From the NCBI GenBank assembly GCA_019420325.1, contig JAHZHK010000034.1:411-25656 (forward strand): a DNA stretch of 25,246 nucleotides. The letters are read 5' to 3'. Position numbers and translations under genes: made by a program. This stretch comes from Coriobacteriaceae bacterium (GTDB lineage: Bacteria > Actinomycetota > Coriobacteriia > Coriobacteriales > UMGS124). Below are positions 1 to 8,521 of the stretch, piece after piece. Each line of letters opens with the position of its first letter. The stretch's first letter is position 1. The notes under the pieces were generated by a model that was given only the letters and a program-made list of their open reading frames with translations, was not told the origin of the DNA and did not search any database.

Positions 1-1
1 T

Positions 2-2362
2 AACGAGTTGCACATTGAGAGAACTCTGAAATCTATATTGGGACAAACTCTTGAACAAATCGAGGTCATTTGTATAGATGACGCCTCTACTGATGCGACG
101 CCGGCCATACTCTCTGAGTATGCTCAACGGGACATGCGGCTCCATGTCATAACGTATGACGAAAATAAAACTGCTAACCAAGCGCGTAAAGATGGCGTTA
201 TGGCTGCTCGGGGGCGGTATATCCTTTTTTGCGACGGGGATGACACCATTGAACCCCGAACGTGTGAAGAGCTTTATAACGAGATGATGGAAAACCCTGT
301 CGATATTTTGCATTTTGGGACGAATGTTGTGGCACAGGATTCGTTCGAAGAAGACTCAGTATGGGTAAAAACTAACACATTGCCTTATTATGGATTGCTG
401 TGGGGCAAGCAGGTTTTCGAGGGCTGTTTTCGCGGGAAATTGTACGGATATAACTTGTGGAATAAAATGTACAGTTCCGTTCTTGCGAAGAAGGCATTTG
501 CTCATGTAAAAGACGGGTCGTTCCCGCGTGGACAAGACGTCTACGCCTTCACATTGTTGGCTTATTTTGCGGAATCATATCGTGGTATCTTACCGCGATA
601 CTATAACTACCACCTTGGGTCGGGGATGGACGGGACTGTGTCCCTCAGTCCTGATAAGTTCTCGGCTTTTTGTTCGCTATCACGTGTGTCTAATGCCTTG
701 AAAGAATTCTTTGTTGAGCAGGGAACTCTCGATGAATATATAGATGTGTGGGATGAAATGTACAATCGCCTTATTGGTGACTGTATTAATAAATGGCATA
801 AAAAAGTTGCCGACGAGGACAAACCTGCATGTCTAATGGAACTACTGCAGAGCTGGCCAACATGGCGAGTTGTGGAAGGTGTGGCCCGACGCTATTGGAC
901 AAAACAGGATGTTTTTGCAAAAATCCTCATGGGCAACTCGTCTAGCGAGCGCAGAATGGGTAGGCCGAAAAAAATCGGTATGTACTACCATAAGTGCGTT
1001 GGCGGTGGTGTCGAGAGGGTTATCGAATATCTCAACAAGCTGTATCGATCGATGGGGCTTGAGGTCGTGCTGATTACCGATATTCAAGGTCCAGAAGATA
1101 AGATACTTTATGCCGTAGATGGAGGAACGCGACGCCGTGCCATTCCTAACGCGGGCGCTGGATGTTCGGGATGCTATATCGAACGCGCGCATGCGCTTGA
1201 GGATATTGTCGAGCAAGAACATATAGACGTTCTTATATATCACGCATGGAATACGGGCCTACTGCTATGGGACATGCTGACGGCGCAGTCTCTGGGCGTT
1301 TCGGTCCTGGTACACTGCCATAGCGTATTTTCTATACGGTGCATGCTTGGACAGTCCTATTTTGGAGTTTTGCCTTGGGTACTTGCTGTTGCAGACGGTC
1401 TAGTTTGTCTGAGTGAAGTGGATTATGCATTTTGGAGCATGTTTAATGGCAACGTCCATCATGTGATTAATCCACTTAACAGCGCAATGCTTGAGGGCAT
1501 GCCTGCGCAGCTCGACACGAACATAATTTTATGGACAGGTCGGCTTGAGCCTGAAAAGCGTCCTCAGGATGCTTTGAGGATTTTTGCTAAGATTTATATG
1601 GCCATGCCCGATGCTTGCCTAAAAATTCTCGGCAAGGCTCCGAGAGAGGAAGACCTACTTTTTCTCGAAAATCTTGCGAATGAATTGGGCATAGCAGAAG
1701 CCGTTGAATTCTGCGGCTTTCAAGACGACGTGGCTCCATATTATAAGGAAGCGTCCGCTTACCTTATGACATCGGAATTCGAAGGCTTCCCCTTGGCGCT
1801 GTCCGAGGCGTTGATGGCAGGACTTCCTGTTGTTATGTATGATCTTCCCTATCTAACTCTTGTTCGAGATAATCCAGGAATCATTTCAGTTCCGATTGGA
1901 GACATCGATAATGCAGCAGGAAATCTGACGAGGCTTCTCGATAATCGAGAGCTTCGCCTGAGGCAAGGTAATGCCGGTCGTGCATTCATCGAGGGACTGG
2001 CTTCATATGATTATCGACAGGCGTGGACGGAAATATTCAATTCGCTTAGCGGGCAACATGCAGCTCCATCCTTACGTGCGCCTGAGATGGTAATGTGGGA
2101 GACTTTGCTCATGCATTACCAATGGGGTGTCCGCCGTCTGGAACAAAAGGCTGGTCGTGCCCAGAACCTTGCGCGTACGGTGACGCAGGCGTCGTCTCAG
2201 GCTGAAGAGTATCGTGAGGAGATAGAACGTATCCACTCTTCGGCGACTTACAAGATTGGTCGCATTGCCACCTGGCCTGTCCGTAAGGTTAGGACATTTG
2301 TGAACTGCATCAAGGAGCATGGTTTTCATGAAACGATGCTCATCTATACCCGTCGGGGATAA
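2..2362 (+). CDS. GT2-GT4 fusion glycosyltransferase, 5' partial
   Basis: This is a two-domain glycosyltransferase whose start lies left of the window: the frame is open from base 2 and the first residues (NELHIERTLKSIL) continue the usual GT2 opening V-Y-N. Counting from that Asn, residues 1-110 are a GT-A fold GT2 with the nucleotide-binding DDAS and a metal-binding DGDD (D78-D81). A helical GT2 extension follows. From about residue 323 (KKIGMYYHKCVGGGVERVI) to 680 there is a GT-B GT4 domain with WTGRLEPEKRPQ and the E-x7-E pair E594/E602. The tail (about 700-786) is a charged coiled coil ending in a basic segment, YKIGRIATWPVRKVR, that may touch the membrane. It probably adds two sugars in turn to a lipid-linked surface polysaccharide on the cytoplasmic face. 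The sugars cannot be told. Base composition is AT-rich compared with genes further right. An inverted-repeat terminator follows the stop. Confidence 0.9.
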   Translation, partial: NELHIERTLKSILGQTLEQIEVICIDDASTDATPAILSEYAQRDMRLHVITYDENKTANQARKDGVMAARGRYILFCDGDDTIEPRTCEELYNEMMENPVDILHFGTNVVAQDSFEEDSVWVKTNTLPYYGLLWGKQVFEGCFRGKLYGYNLWNKMYSSVLAKKAFAHVKDGSFPRGQDVYAFTLLAYFAESYRGILPRYYNYHLGSGMDGTVSLSPDKFSAFCSLSRVSNALKEFFVEQGTLDEYIDVWDEMYNRLIGDCINKWHKKVADEDKPACLMELLQSWPTWRVVEGVARRYWTKQDVFAKILMGNSSSERRMGRPKKIGMYYHKCVGGGVERVIEYLNKLYRSMGLEVVLITDIQGPEDKILYAVDGGTRRRAIPNAGAGCSGCYIERAHALEDIVEQEHIDVLIYHAWNTGLLLWDMLTAQSLGVSVLVHCHSVFSIRCMLGQSYFGVLPWVLAVADGLVCLSEVDYAFWSMFNGNVHHVINPLNSAMLEGMPAQLDTNIILWTGRLEPEKRPQDALRIFAKIYMAMPDACLKILGKAPREEDLLFLENLANELGIAEAVEFCGFQDDVAPYYKEASAYLMTSEFEGFPLALSEALMAGLPVVMYDLPYLTLVRDNPGIISVPIGDIDNAAGNLTRLLDNRELRLRQGNAGRAFIEGLASYDYRQAWTEIFNSLSGQHAAPSLRAPEMVMWETLLMHYQWGVRRLEQKAGRAQNLARTVTQASSQAEEYREEIERIHSSATYKIGRIATWPVRKVRTFVNCIKEHGFHETMLIYTRRG

Positions 2363-2373
2363 GGCGATCGATG

Positions 2374-2415
2374 ACGCCGGCCTGAGTGACGCAACTCAAC
2401 TCAGGCCGGCGTTTT
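2374..2415 (+). terminator. Rho-independent-like terminator after the GT2-GT4 gene
   Basis: A perfect 14-bp stem (2374-2387 pairing with 2399-2412, rich in GCCGGC) encloses an 11-nt loop and ends in TTTT. The T run is short, so termination may be partial. It lies 12 bases after the stop of the fusion gene and before the next glycosyltransferase gene. Confidence 0.65.
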
Positions 2416-2474
2416 ACGGCTGTCATATAGAACGTTCGGAGATTCTGGATGACTTGCAACGTTAGGGGCCAATA

Positions 2475-3620
2475 ATGGATTCCCCACTTCTTTCCATCAT
2501 CGTTCCGGTTTATAACGGGGAAAGTTGGGTTATCCCTGCTGTTGATGGAATTCTGTCACAGACACGTCCAAGCTTTGAGCTGATTGCTATCGATGATGCA
2601 TCACGCGACGCAACTTCTAACATTTTGGCGGAGCGTTGTAGGGAGGATTCTCGCATAAGGGTCCTAACGCATAAAACCTGTCTTGGCGCTGGGCCCTCTC
2701 GCAATGACGGCATGGACATTGCGAGAGGGAAGTACCTGCTCTTCCTGGACGCCGACGATCTTTTTGAGCCCAACCTCGTTGAGAGTGTTGCAACTGAGGC
2801 CGAGCGTATCGACGCAGATGTAGTGCTCTTTGGTGCAGATGAGTTTGAAACGGAGGGGGAATGGCGGTCTAACCGATTCTTCCTCGTCAGCGATCTGGTT
2901 CCTGCCGCAGTGCCGTTCAATCGCAATGACATACCGAATCGTCTCTTTCAGCTCTGTACGCCTGAGCCATGGACGAAGCTCTTTCGTAGGGACTTCGCCA
3001 TGGAGAACGGGTTGCGGTTTCAGGGTTTGCAAAATACCAACGACATGCTGTTCACTCTTTCTGGGCTTGCGTTGGCTGCGCGCGTCGGAGCGGTGCCCGA
3101 CGTTCTCGTGCACCATCGTGTGGGCAGGCCGGGAAGCATCCAAGCGTCGCGTGGGCGGGATTCCCTTGCGTTTCTCGCTGCTTTGCGAGCAGTAAAGCAG
3201 CGCTTGGAGGTCGAGGGCCTGTTTGACCAGCTGGCTGAGAGCTTTGCGAATCTGGTTGTCTTCCATTGCTTGTTTAACGATGATGCCCCTGCTTCTTGGG
3301 CCGAGGTGTTTGCCGAACTTGGGGTTAGTGGATTGCCCGAGCATGCCTTTTGGCTTGATGGCGACTATGAGCGCTACACAAGGCTCGTTCTTGCTTCATG
3401 GGAAGAGGGAAACGGGTTGACTTGTGCTTATGGAAAAGACTTCTGGTACAAGGCGGCGCTTCTTGAGCGGGCCGACTTGGAAAGGAGCGCCCAGCGGGCT
3501 GATGAGTTGCAACGCCGAGTGGATGATGCCTGGCGAGAGACGGAGCTCGTCAAAGCATCCCTGTCATTCCGGGTGGGTTCGACTCTCACAGCGCCTATAC
3601 GCAAGTTGAGAGAGAGATAG
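2475..3620 (+). CDS. family 2 glycosyltransferase
   Basis: A 381-residue GT2 (GT-A fold) enzyme. It opens with the classic PLLSIIVPVYNGESW, has the nucleotide-binding DDASRDAT near residue 43 and a DADD metal site at D92-D95. Residues 110-330 are the helical acceptor-side extension common to capsule and exopolysaccharide transferases. The C-terminus (about 335-381) is a charged helix followed by SFRVGSTLTAPIRKLR, strikingly like the tail of the preceding enzyme. ATG at 2475 is preceded by AGGGG at 2464-2468. It is probably cytoplasmic and membrane-associated, adding one sugar during surface polysaccharide assembly; donor and acceptor are unknown. It shares the AT-richer composition of the gene to its left and converges on the acyltransferase gene. 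Confidence 0.9.
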   Translation: MDSPLLSIIVPVYNGESWVIPAVDGILSQTRPSFELIAIDDASRDATSNILAERCREDSRIRVLTHKTCLGAGPSRNDGMDIARGKYLLFLDADDLFEPNLVESVATEAERIDADVVLFGADEFETEGEWRSNRFFLVSDLVPAAVPFNRNDIPNRLFQLCTPEPWTKLFRRDFAMENGLRFQGLQNTNDMLFTLSGLALAARVGAVPDVLVHHRVGRPGSIQASRGRDSLAFLAALRAVKQRLEVEGLFDQLAESFANLVVFHCLFNDDAPASWAEVFAELGVSGLPEHAFWLDGDYERYTRLVLASWEEGNGLTCAYGKDFWYKAALLERADLERSAQRADELQRRVDDAWRETELVKASLSFRVGSTLTAPIRKLRER

Positions 3621-3777
3621 AGAGTGGATCGGCTTGCACCAGCTTATGGGTGAAATTGCATAGACAAGCGGCGGCTATGCCTGGGCGGTAGATGGCAATG
3701 ATGTGTCGCAGCAGGGTCGAAGTAGTCCGCGGGGAGCGCTTTCTAAGGTAAGACAAATGGTTGGGGCGTCTAGCGGA
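3621..3777. other. non-coding gap between convergent genes
   Basis: The 157 bases between the stops of the GT2 and the acyltransferase carry no credible ORF. A 6-bp inverted repeat (GCATAG at 3658-3663 and CTATGC at 3675-3680) lacks a T run on either side, so no terminator is claimed. The gap sits close to where base composition rises from AT-rich to GC-rich. Confidence 0.5.
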
Positions 3778-4992
3778 TTACTTTCGAGGCTCGTATCTCA
3801 GTCGCCCATCGAGCATGTGGAAGCCTCGTTCTATCCACCCCCACAGCAAGTCGATGATGAGCGAGAACGCATAGGACACGCCCAACAGCAGCAGGAACAC
3901 CAAAGGTGACCACTTGGGCAGGTAGATAAAGGCCTGGCACCAGTGGTAGCAGAAGAAACTGTGGGTGAGCCAGATGTTGGTGCTGTGCTTGCCGATGGCT
4001 TCAAGGGGTTTGGCGAGTCGGGCCCCGAGCCTGGTCGTGGCAAGGGTCGCCAGGCACAGGCAGACGATGGGGGCCCAGAGGAAGTCGTATCGCATACCCG
4101 CCCCGAGTTTGAAGCGCAGGCACACAAGTCCTGCCAGGCAAAGCAGCGAGGCGAGGCATGCCAGATAGTGCCCAGCGAGTTTGGCCTTGACGCGCGAGAG
4201 CAGGTCCCAGCGCGCAAAGAGGCAGCCCATGAGGAAACACGCTGACCACCGCATCGTCTGGTAGAGCTTGCCCCATAGGATGCTCCCTGTGAAATCGGCC
4301 GCCCAATCGAGGCGGGCGAGCTCGGGAATGAGCCACATGGCCGCAGCGTTCCAGACGCATATGGCGAGCAAATCGACGGTAAAAGTGCCGCGTCGCCTGT
4401 CAAAGAAGCGCGTTATCAGGGGGAAGGCGAGCAACAAGATGAGATAGTCGGTGAAGAACCACCACTCGCCGTTGTAGGTGATCTGAAGCCCCGTGATGTT
4501 CCAGAAGAGGGCGGAGAGACTTGCCTGCACGTGGGGATCGTCCAGTGCGATGGAGATGGGCACGACGATGGCAAAGACCTTGAGGTAGGGAATGTAGAGG
4601 CTCTTGACTTTGGCGAGCGTAAAGTCGGAGAGTAAGCGGTTCGTTTGGACTTCGTCGACATTGCCTCCCGCTGCAAGTCTGGCTCTCTTGGCCTGGTACG
4701 ACATCCATGTTCCATACCCGCCCAGAAAGAGGAAGAGTGCCACGCACATCTTGCCGAAGAGGCCGACGAGCTCGGCTGAATTGACGCTCGTGAACGTGAG
4801 GAGCGGGATATAGGAATTGCCGTCTTGAATTCTGTCAGAAAAGGCAAAGAGATGGTGGTACAGCATGAGGAGGATGGCAAAGCCCTTGACGAGCTTGGTG
4901 TCTTCTCGGCTGAATGTCGTGGCAGAGCTCACGTGGCATACCATCGATTCAAATGGTCGGATGCTGAATTGCGCGACCGAGACAGGTCGCAT
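3778..4992 (-). CDS. acyltransferase family 3 membrane protein (probable O-acetyltransferase)
   Basis: A 404-residue polytopic membrane protein with about ten hydrophobic helices. Near the N-terminus, KLVKGFAILLMLYHHLF (about residues 34-50) matches the first helix and catalytic His region of the acyltransferase 3 (OafA/WecH/NodX-like) family, and the length is normal for the family. Members move acetyl or other acyl groups onto sugars of surface polysaccharides, which fits the surrounding glycosyltransferases. The start is uncertain: ATG at 4992 has no clear Shine-Dalgarno but sits just after a -10-like TAGAAT, which would give a nearly leaderless transcript. ATG at 4944 (MVCHVSSATTFSRED) would also leave the catalytic helix intact. 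The gene is divergent from the GT2 starting at 5081. The acyl donor and target sugar are not known. Confidence 0.88.
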   Translation of the reverse strand: MRPVSVAQFSIRPFESMVCHVSSATTFSREDTKLVKGFAILLMLYHHLFAFSDRIQDGNSYIPLLTFTSVNSAELVGLFGKMCVALFLFLGGYGTWMSYQAKRARLAAGGNVDEVQTNRLLSDFTLAKVKSLYIPYLKVFAIVVPISIALDDPHVQASLSALFWNITGLQITYNGEWWFFTDYLILLLAFPLITRFFDRRRGTFTVDLLAICVWNAAAMWLIPELARLDWAADFTGSILWGKLYQTMRWSACFLMGCLFARWDLLSRVKAKLAGHYLACLASLLCLAGLVCLRFKLGAGMRYDFLWAPIVCLCLATLATTRLGARLAKPLEAIGKHSTNIWLTHSFFCYHWCQAFIYLPKWSPLVFLLLLGVSYAFSLIIDLLWGWIERGFHMLDGRLRYEPRK

Positions 4993-5000
4993 CGGCAGAG

Positions 5001-5007
5001 TATTCTA
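5001..5007. promoter_or_regulatory. possible two-way -10 element between divergent genes
   Basis: The bases read TATTCT (5001-5006) on the plus strand and TAGAAT (5007-5002) on the minus strand, so both fit the actinobacterial TAnnnT -10 pattern. Plus-strand transcription would lead to the GT2 at 5081. Minus-strand transcription would begin about 3 nt before the ATG of the acyltransferase at 4992. No good -35 hexamer was found for either direction. Confidence 0.35.
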
Positions 5008-5080
5008 TCATGCTGGCACAGAATGGGCCCCGGAGATGTCTGGTTGGTCGCGCGGTTTGTCTGAAGGAGCGGATGCAATT

Positions 5081-6133
5081 ATGAACAGGGAGGCTCTGGA
5101 CGCTGGGGAGTGGATTCAAGCCCCGCTCATCTCGGTCATCGTCCCCATTTACAAGGTCGAGCCGTACCTGCGTGAATGCGTGGACTCCATCCTCGGTCAG
5201 ACGCACCGCAACCTCGAGGTGATTCTCGTCGACGACGGTTCGCCCGACGCATGCCCTGCAATCTGCGACGAGTACGCGGTGCGCGACGCTCGCGTACGCG
5301 TCATTCACAAGGCAAACGGCGGCCTGTCCGATGCGCGCAACGCCGGTCTCGACGTGGCCCGCGGAGAGTGGATCGGCTTTGTGGACTCCGATGACGTGGT
5401 TGAGCCGACGATGTTTGAGACGCTGCTCGTCCAGGCTTGTGCATATGATGCGCAAATCGCCGTGTGCAACTTTGCCGAGTTCGCAGATGGGCAAAACAAG
5501 TGCGAGGCGCTGTGGACTCGCGGTGTTCAAGACCAACGAGTGCTCTCAGGTCGTGAAGCGTGCTGTCTGCTCATGGTAGACGACGAACTGCAAAACTATG
5601 CCTGGAACAAGTTGTATGCCGCGCGTCTGTGGAATGGGGTGCGGTTTCCCGTTGGGCAGAAATACGAGGACGTCAACACGACCTATAAGCTTTTCGAGAA
5701 AGCAGATTGTGTCGTTCTCGATCCCGAGGTTCTGTACTGGTATCGGCTGCGTGGGGACAGCATTGTTGGCAGTCGCAGTCTTGCTGGCGAGTTCGATTGC
5801 GTCCAGGCCAATCTTGAGCGATGTGAGGACGTGCTGCCCCGCATCCCCGAGGCGGCTCAGCCCATGATCGATGGTGTGATGAAGGCGATTCTCAACCTTT
5901 GGCCGCTTGCGTGGGAATACAGGCGTTGCCTTACGCAACGGCAGCGCGAACTGCTCAAGGGATTTTCGACGTTTGCCGCTGAGCATTCGGTGCAAAGCAC
6001 GATTCCCTCGCGTTTGGGCATTACTGGCAGGCTTGCATACAAGTTGCTGGTGCATCCTGCGTCGTGGTCGCAATGCTGCGCCTACCTGCTGGATTTTGTC
6101 TATCGACTAAAGCATGATGGACGAACCAGGTAG
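5081..6133 (+). CDS. family 2 glycosyltransferase (EpsJ/CpsJ-like)
   Basis: A 350-residue GT2. The GT-A domain covers about residues 10-120: PLISVIVPIYKVEPYLREC, the nucleotide-binding DDGSPD, the acceptor-loop NGGLSDARNAG and a DSDD metal site at D102-D105. A helical C-terminal half follows with WNKLYAARLWNGVRFP and QKYEDVNTTYKLF, a pattern typical of polysaccharide GT2 enzymes. ATG 5081 was chosen because AAGGAG (5064-5069) lies just upstream; the frame is open back to 4865, but that would overlap the divergent acyltransferase and add residues unlike the family. The protein is probably cytoplasmic and adds a sugar to the lipid-linked repeat. Its composition is GC-rich like the exporter genes downstream. 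Confidence 0.9.
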   Translation: MNREALDAGEWIQAPLISVIVPIYKVEPYLRECVDSILGQTHRNLEVILVDDGSPDACPAICDEYAVRDARVRVIHKANGGLSDARNAGLDVARGEWIGFVDSDDVVEPTMFETLLVQACAYDAQIAVCNFAEFADGQNKCEALWTRGVQDQRVLSGREACCLLMVDDELQNYAWNKLYAARLWNGVRFPVGQKYEDVNTTYKLFEKADCVVLDPEVLYWYRLRGDSIVGSRSLAGEFDCVQANLERCEDVLPRIPEAAQPMIDGVMKAILNLWPLAWEYRRCLTQRQRELLKGFSTFAAEHSVQSTIPSRLGITGRLAYKLLVHPASWSQCCAYLLDFVYRLKHDGRTR

Positions 6134-6192
6134 GAAAGGCGGTGCCTGCGTGTGGGTTGCGTCTTTGGGTCGCTCCATGCACGCGCCTCGGG

Positions 6193-6198
6193 TAAAAT
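6193..6198 (+). promoter_or_regulatory. candidate -10 box for the ABC exporter operon
   Basis: TAAAAT preceded by CTCGGG, 52 bases before the permease ATG. The same CTC-N(0-3)-TAAAAT/TAAGAT layout recurs upstream of other genes here. No matching -35 box was recognised. Confidence 0.35.
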
Positions 6199-6250
6199 CA
6201 ACACCTTGGTTTCACTGAGTTGGTAGGGTCGAGGCTGTTCAGGGGGTTTG

Positions 6251-7018
6251 ATGCTGCAGGGGTTCAAGGAACACCAGTTTCTGTTCGAGGAACTGGTGGC
6301 GCGTGACTTTAAGACCAAGTACAAGCGCACGGTGCTCGGCATGGTGTGGAGCGTGCTCAACCCGCTGCTCACGCTGCTTGTCATGAAAATCGTCTTCACG
6401 CAGTTCTTCGGCCAAACAATGGACCACTACACCACGTATCTGTTCTGCGGCAACCTCGTGTTTAACTACTTCAACGAGGCAACCTCGCAGGGCATGACGG
6501 CCCTCATGTCAAACTCGCACATCTTCACCAAGGTCAACGTGCCCAAGTACATGTTCCTGCTCTCCAAAAACGTGCAGACCATCATCAACTTCGGCATCAC
6601 GCTGTGCGTGTTCTTCGTCTTCTGCCTTATCGACCATATCACGTTTACCTGGAACTTCCTTCTTCTCATCGTGCCCATCGTGTTCCTCATGCTGTTCAAT
6701 GTCGGCGTGGGCCTCATTCTGTCGGCGCTCTACGTCTTCTTCAAGGACGTGCAGTACCTCTGGGGTGTCTTCACGATGCTGCTCATGTACCTGTCCGCCA
6801 TCTTCTACACCACCTCAAGCTATTCGCCGCTCATCCAGAACCTGTTCTATTGCAACCCGGTGTATGTCTACATCACGTATTTCCGCCAGGTGGTCATCGA
6901 CGGACTCGTGCCCTCGGTGGGCCTGCACACGCTTGTCATCGGCTATGCCGTGGTCGCGTTTGCCATCGGCGCGCTGATTTACAAGAAGAAGAACCACGAG
7001 TTTTTGTACTACGTGTAA
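6251..7018 (+). CDS. polysaccharide ABC exporter permease (Wzm/TagG type)
   Basis: A 255-residue ABC-2 type integral membrane protein. The N-terminal amphipathic stretch HQFLFEELVARDFKTKYK followed by VLGMVWSVLNPLL is the hallmark of Wzm/TagG/RfbD permeases. About six membrane helices follow, with LYVFFKDVQYLWGVFTMLLM in the second half and a KKKNHEFLYYV cytoplasmic end. It forms the channel that moves lipid-linked polysaccharide or teichoic-acid-like polymer out across the plasma membrane together with the ATPase encoded 9 bases downstream. ATG 6251 follows GGGGG at 6242-6246; TTG 6248 in the same frame is a possible alternative. It is co-directional and tightly spaced with the ATPase, so the two are very probably one operon. 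Confidence 0.93.
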   Translation: MLQGFKEHQFLFEELVARDFKTKYKRTVLGMVWSVLNPLLTLLVMKIVFTQFFGQTMDHYTTYLFCGNLVFNYFNEATSQGMTALMSNSHIFTKVNVPKYMFLLSKNVQTIINFGITLCVFFVFCLIDHITFTWNFLLLIVPIVFLMLFNVGVGLILSALYVFFKDVQYLWGVFTMLLMYLSAIFYTTSSYSPLIQNLFYCNPVYVYITYFRQVVIDGLVPSVGLHTLVIGYAVVAFAIGALIYKKKNHEFLYYV

Positions 7019-7027
7019 GGTGCGCCC

Positions 7028-8434
7028 ATGACTGCAATGATCAGCTGCAAAAACGTATCGATTCGCTATATCACCGGCGACTTTAAGGACATCGGCCTCA
7101 AGGAGTACTTCATCCGCAGGCTCAAGCACGAGTACCACGTCACCGAGTTCTGGGCCGACAGGCACGTGACCTTCGAGCTTGAGCCTGGCGACATGCTCGG
7201 TATCATCGGCTCCAACGGCGCGGGCAAGTCCACGCTGCTCAAGGCCATCAGCGGTATCATGGTGCCCACCGAAGGCACGGTTTCGTGCAACGGCAAGATT
7301 GCGGCCTTGCTTGAGCTCGCCAGCGGTTTCGACGGCGACCTCACAGTGCGTGAGAACACCTACCTGCGCGCCGCCATGCTGGGCTACAGCCGCGCGTTTG
7401 TCGACGAGACCTACGACTCCATCATTGACTTCGCCGAGCTGCGCGGGTTTGAGGACCGCCCCTTCAAACAGCTTTCCAGCGGTATGAAGAGCCGCCTGGC
7501 GTTCTCCATTGCAAGCCTTGTCGACCCCGAGGTTCTCATCCTCGACGAGGTGCTCTCGGTGGGCGACGGGGCCTTCCGCAAAAAGAGCGAGGCCAAGATG
7601 CGCGAGATCATCGCGGGCGGCGCCACCACGCTGCTCGTGAGCCACTCCACAGGCCAGGTGCGCTCGCTGTGCAACAAGATCCTCTGGCTCGACCACGGCA
7701 ACCAGATTGCCTTCGGCAACAACGTGCAAGGCCTGTGCGACGCCTACGAGCGGTACCTCAACACCAAGAAGCTGCCGGGCAAAGACGAGCTCCCGCCGCT
7801 GTTCATCGACGAGGCTCCCAAGTCGCCCTCGCAGCCTGCGGCAGACAAGGTGGCTGGGCAGGCCCCGTCTACCTCGGAGCAGGTCGCTGCCCCAACGCGC
7901 GAGGGCTCGGGCGATGTTGCCCAGGCGCCGGCTCGCAAGTCGTTCATTCAGCGTGTCGCGGGCCTTCCCAAGGCCGTGCGCATCACCGCCCTTGCCTTCG
8001 CGGCGCTTCTCATCGTCATTGCCGTGAGCGAGGCGACGTTGCCTGGGCGGATCCAGGCTTTGCCGCTCAACGAGGCGGCCCTGATGTGCGTCAACGACGA
8101 CGAGGGCATCCAGGTGTGTCTGCGCGACAACAAGCTCTATGTCTTCGCCGACCGCGCCTGTACCGATGCCTCGGGGCTCTTGTTTGCCGTGCGCGCGCAG
8201 GATTCCCATGGCTACGTCACGCGCGAGACGTTCGACATCGCCTCGCGAGCCAGCGGTCGGTACAGCACGTCCGACGCCTATGTGCTCGAGGTCAACCTTG
8301 CGCGCTATGTGGGCTACACCGAGCTGCAATATGGCGAGGTAGACGCGGCTGCTCCGATGGCAGGCGATGAGTTCGAGTGGGCCTGGAGCGAGACGTACGC
8401 TCGCGGTGAGCAGGTCACGCTCAAACGAGGATAG
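7028..8434 (+). CDS. polysaccharide ABC exporter ATPase with membrane helix and ectodomain (TagH-like)
   Basis: A 468-residue ABC ATPase. Walker A GSNGAGKST is at residues 61-69, the signature LSSGM at 149-153, Walker B VLILDE ends at D173-E174, and the switch His is H206 (LLVSHST). The preceding text (YFIRRLKHEYHVTEFWA) is typical of the Wzt/TagH/RfbB group. Instead of the soluble sugar-binding domain of classic Wzt, a Pro/Ala-rich linker (about 265-310) leads to a hydrophobic helix near residues 318-338 and a roughly 125-residue C-terminal domain predicted to lie outside the membrane. That is the layout of Bacillus TagH, the wall teichoic acid exporter ATPase. The outer domain contains three Cys and is not recognised. 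The start ATG follows AAGGTG. A strong terminator closes the operon. Confidence 0.92.
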   Translation: MTAMISCKNVSIRYITGDFKDIGLKEYFIRRLKHEYHVTEFWADRHVTFELEPGDMLGIIGSNGAGKSTLLKAISGIMVPTEGTVSCNGKIAALLELASGFDGDLTVRENTYLRAAMLGYSRAFVDETYDSIIDFAELRGFEDRPFKQLSSGMKSRLAFSIASLVDPEVLILDEVLSVGDGAFRKKSEAKMREIIAGGATTLLVSHSTGQVRSLCNKILWLDHGNQIAFGNNVQGLCDAYERYLNTKKLPGKDELPPLFIDEAPKSPSQPAADKVAGQAPSTSEQVAAPTREGSGDVAQAPARKSFIQRVAGLPKAVRITALAFAALLIVIAVSEATLPGRIQALPLNEAALMCVNDDEGIQVCLRDNKLYVFADRACTDASGLLFAVRAQDSHGYVTRETFDIASRASGRYSTSDAYVLEVNLARYVGYTELQYGEVDAAAPMAGDEFEWAWSETYARGEQVTLKRG

Positions 8435-8448
8435 TGCCCGAGATATGC

Positions 8449-8497
8449 AAATGGGCCGGACGGGATGCAGCTCGCAGCTCCCGTCCGGCCCATTTTT
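8449..8497. terminator. bidirectional terminator between exporter ATPase and sugar transferase
   Basis: A 17-bp perfect stem (8449-8465 with 8479-8495), very GC-rich, with a 13-nt loop and TTTTT at 8493-8497 on the plus strand. The short A run on the left side would serve as a U run in the minus direction. It lies between the convergent stops at 8434 and 8522. Confidence 0.85.
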
Positions 8498-8521
8498 GCT
8501 TGCGTCTGTCGCGTGCCCGCC

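Noticed and set aside
3658..3680. Hairpin GCATAG/CTATGC between convergent genes as a terminator
   Set aside because: Short stem, 11-nt loop and no T run on either strand.
4865..5080. In-frame N-terminal extension of the GT2 gene (ATG 4865)
   Set aside because: It overlaps the divergent acyltransferase, adds residues unlike any GT2 start, and AAGGAG supports ATG 5081.
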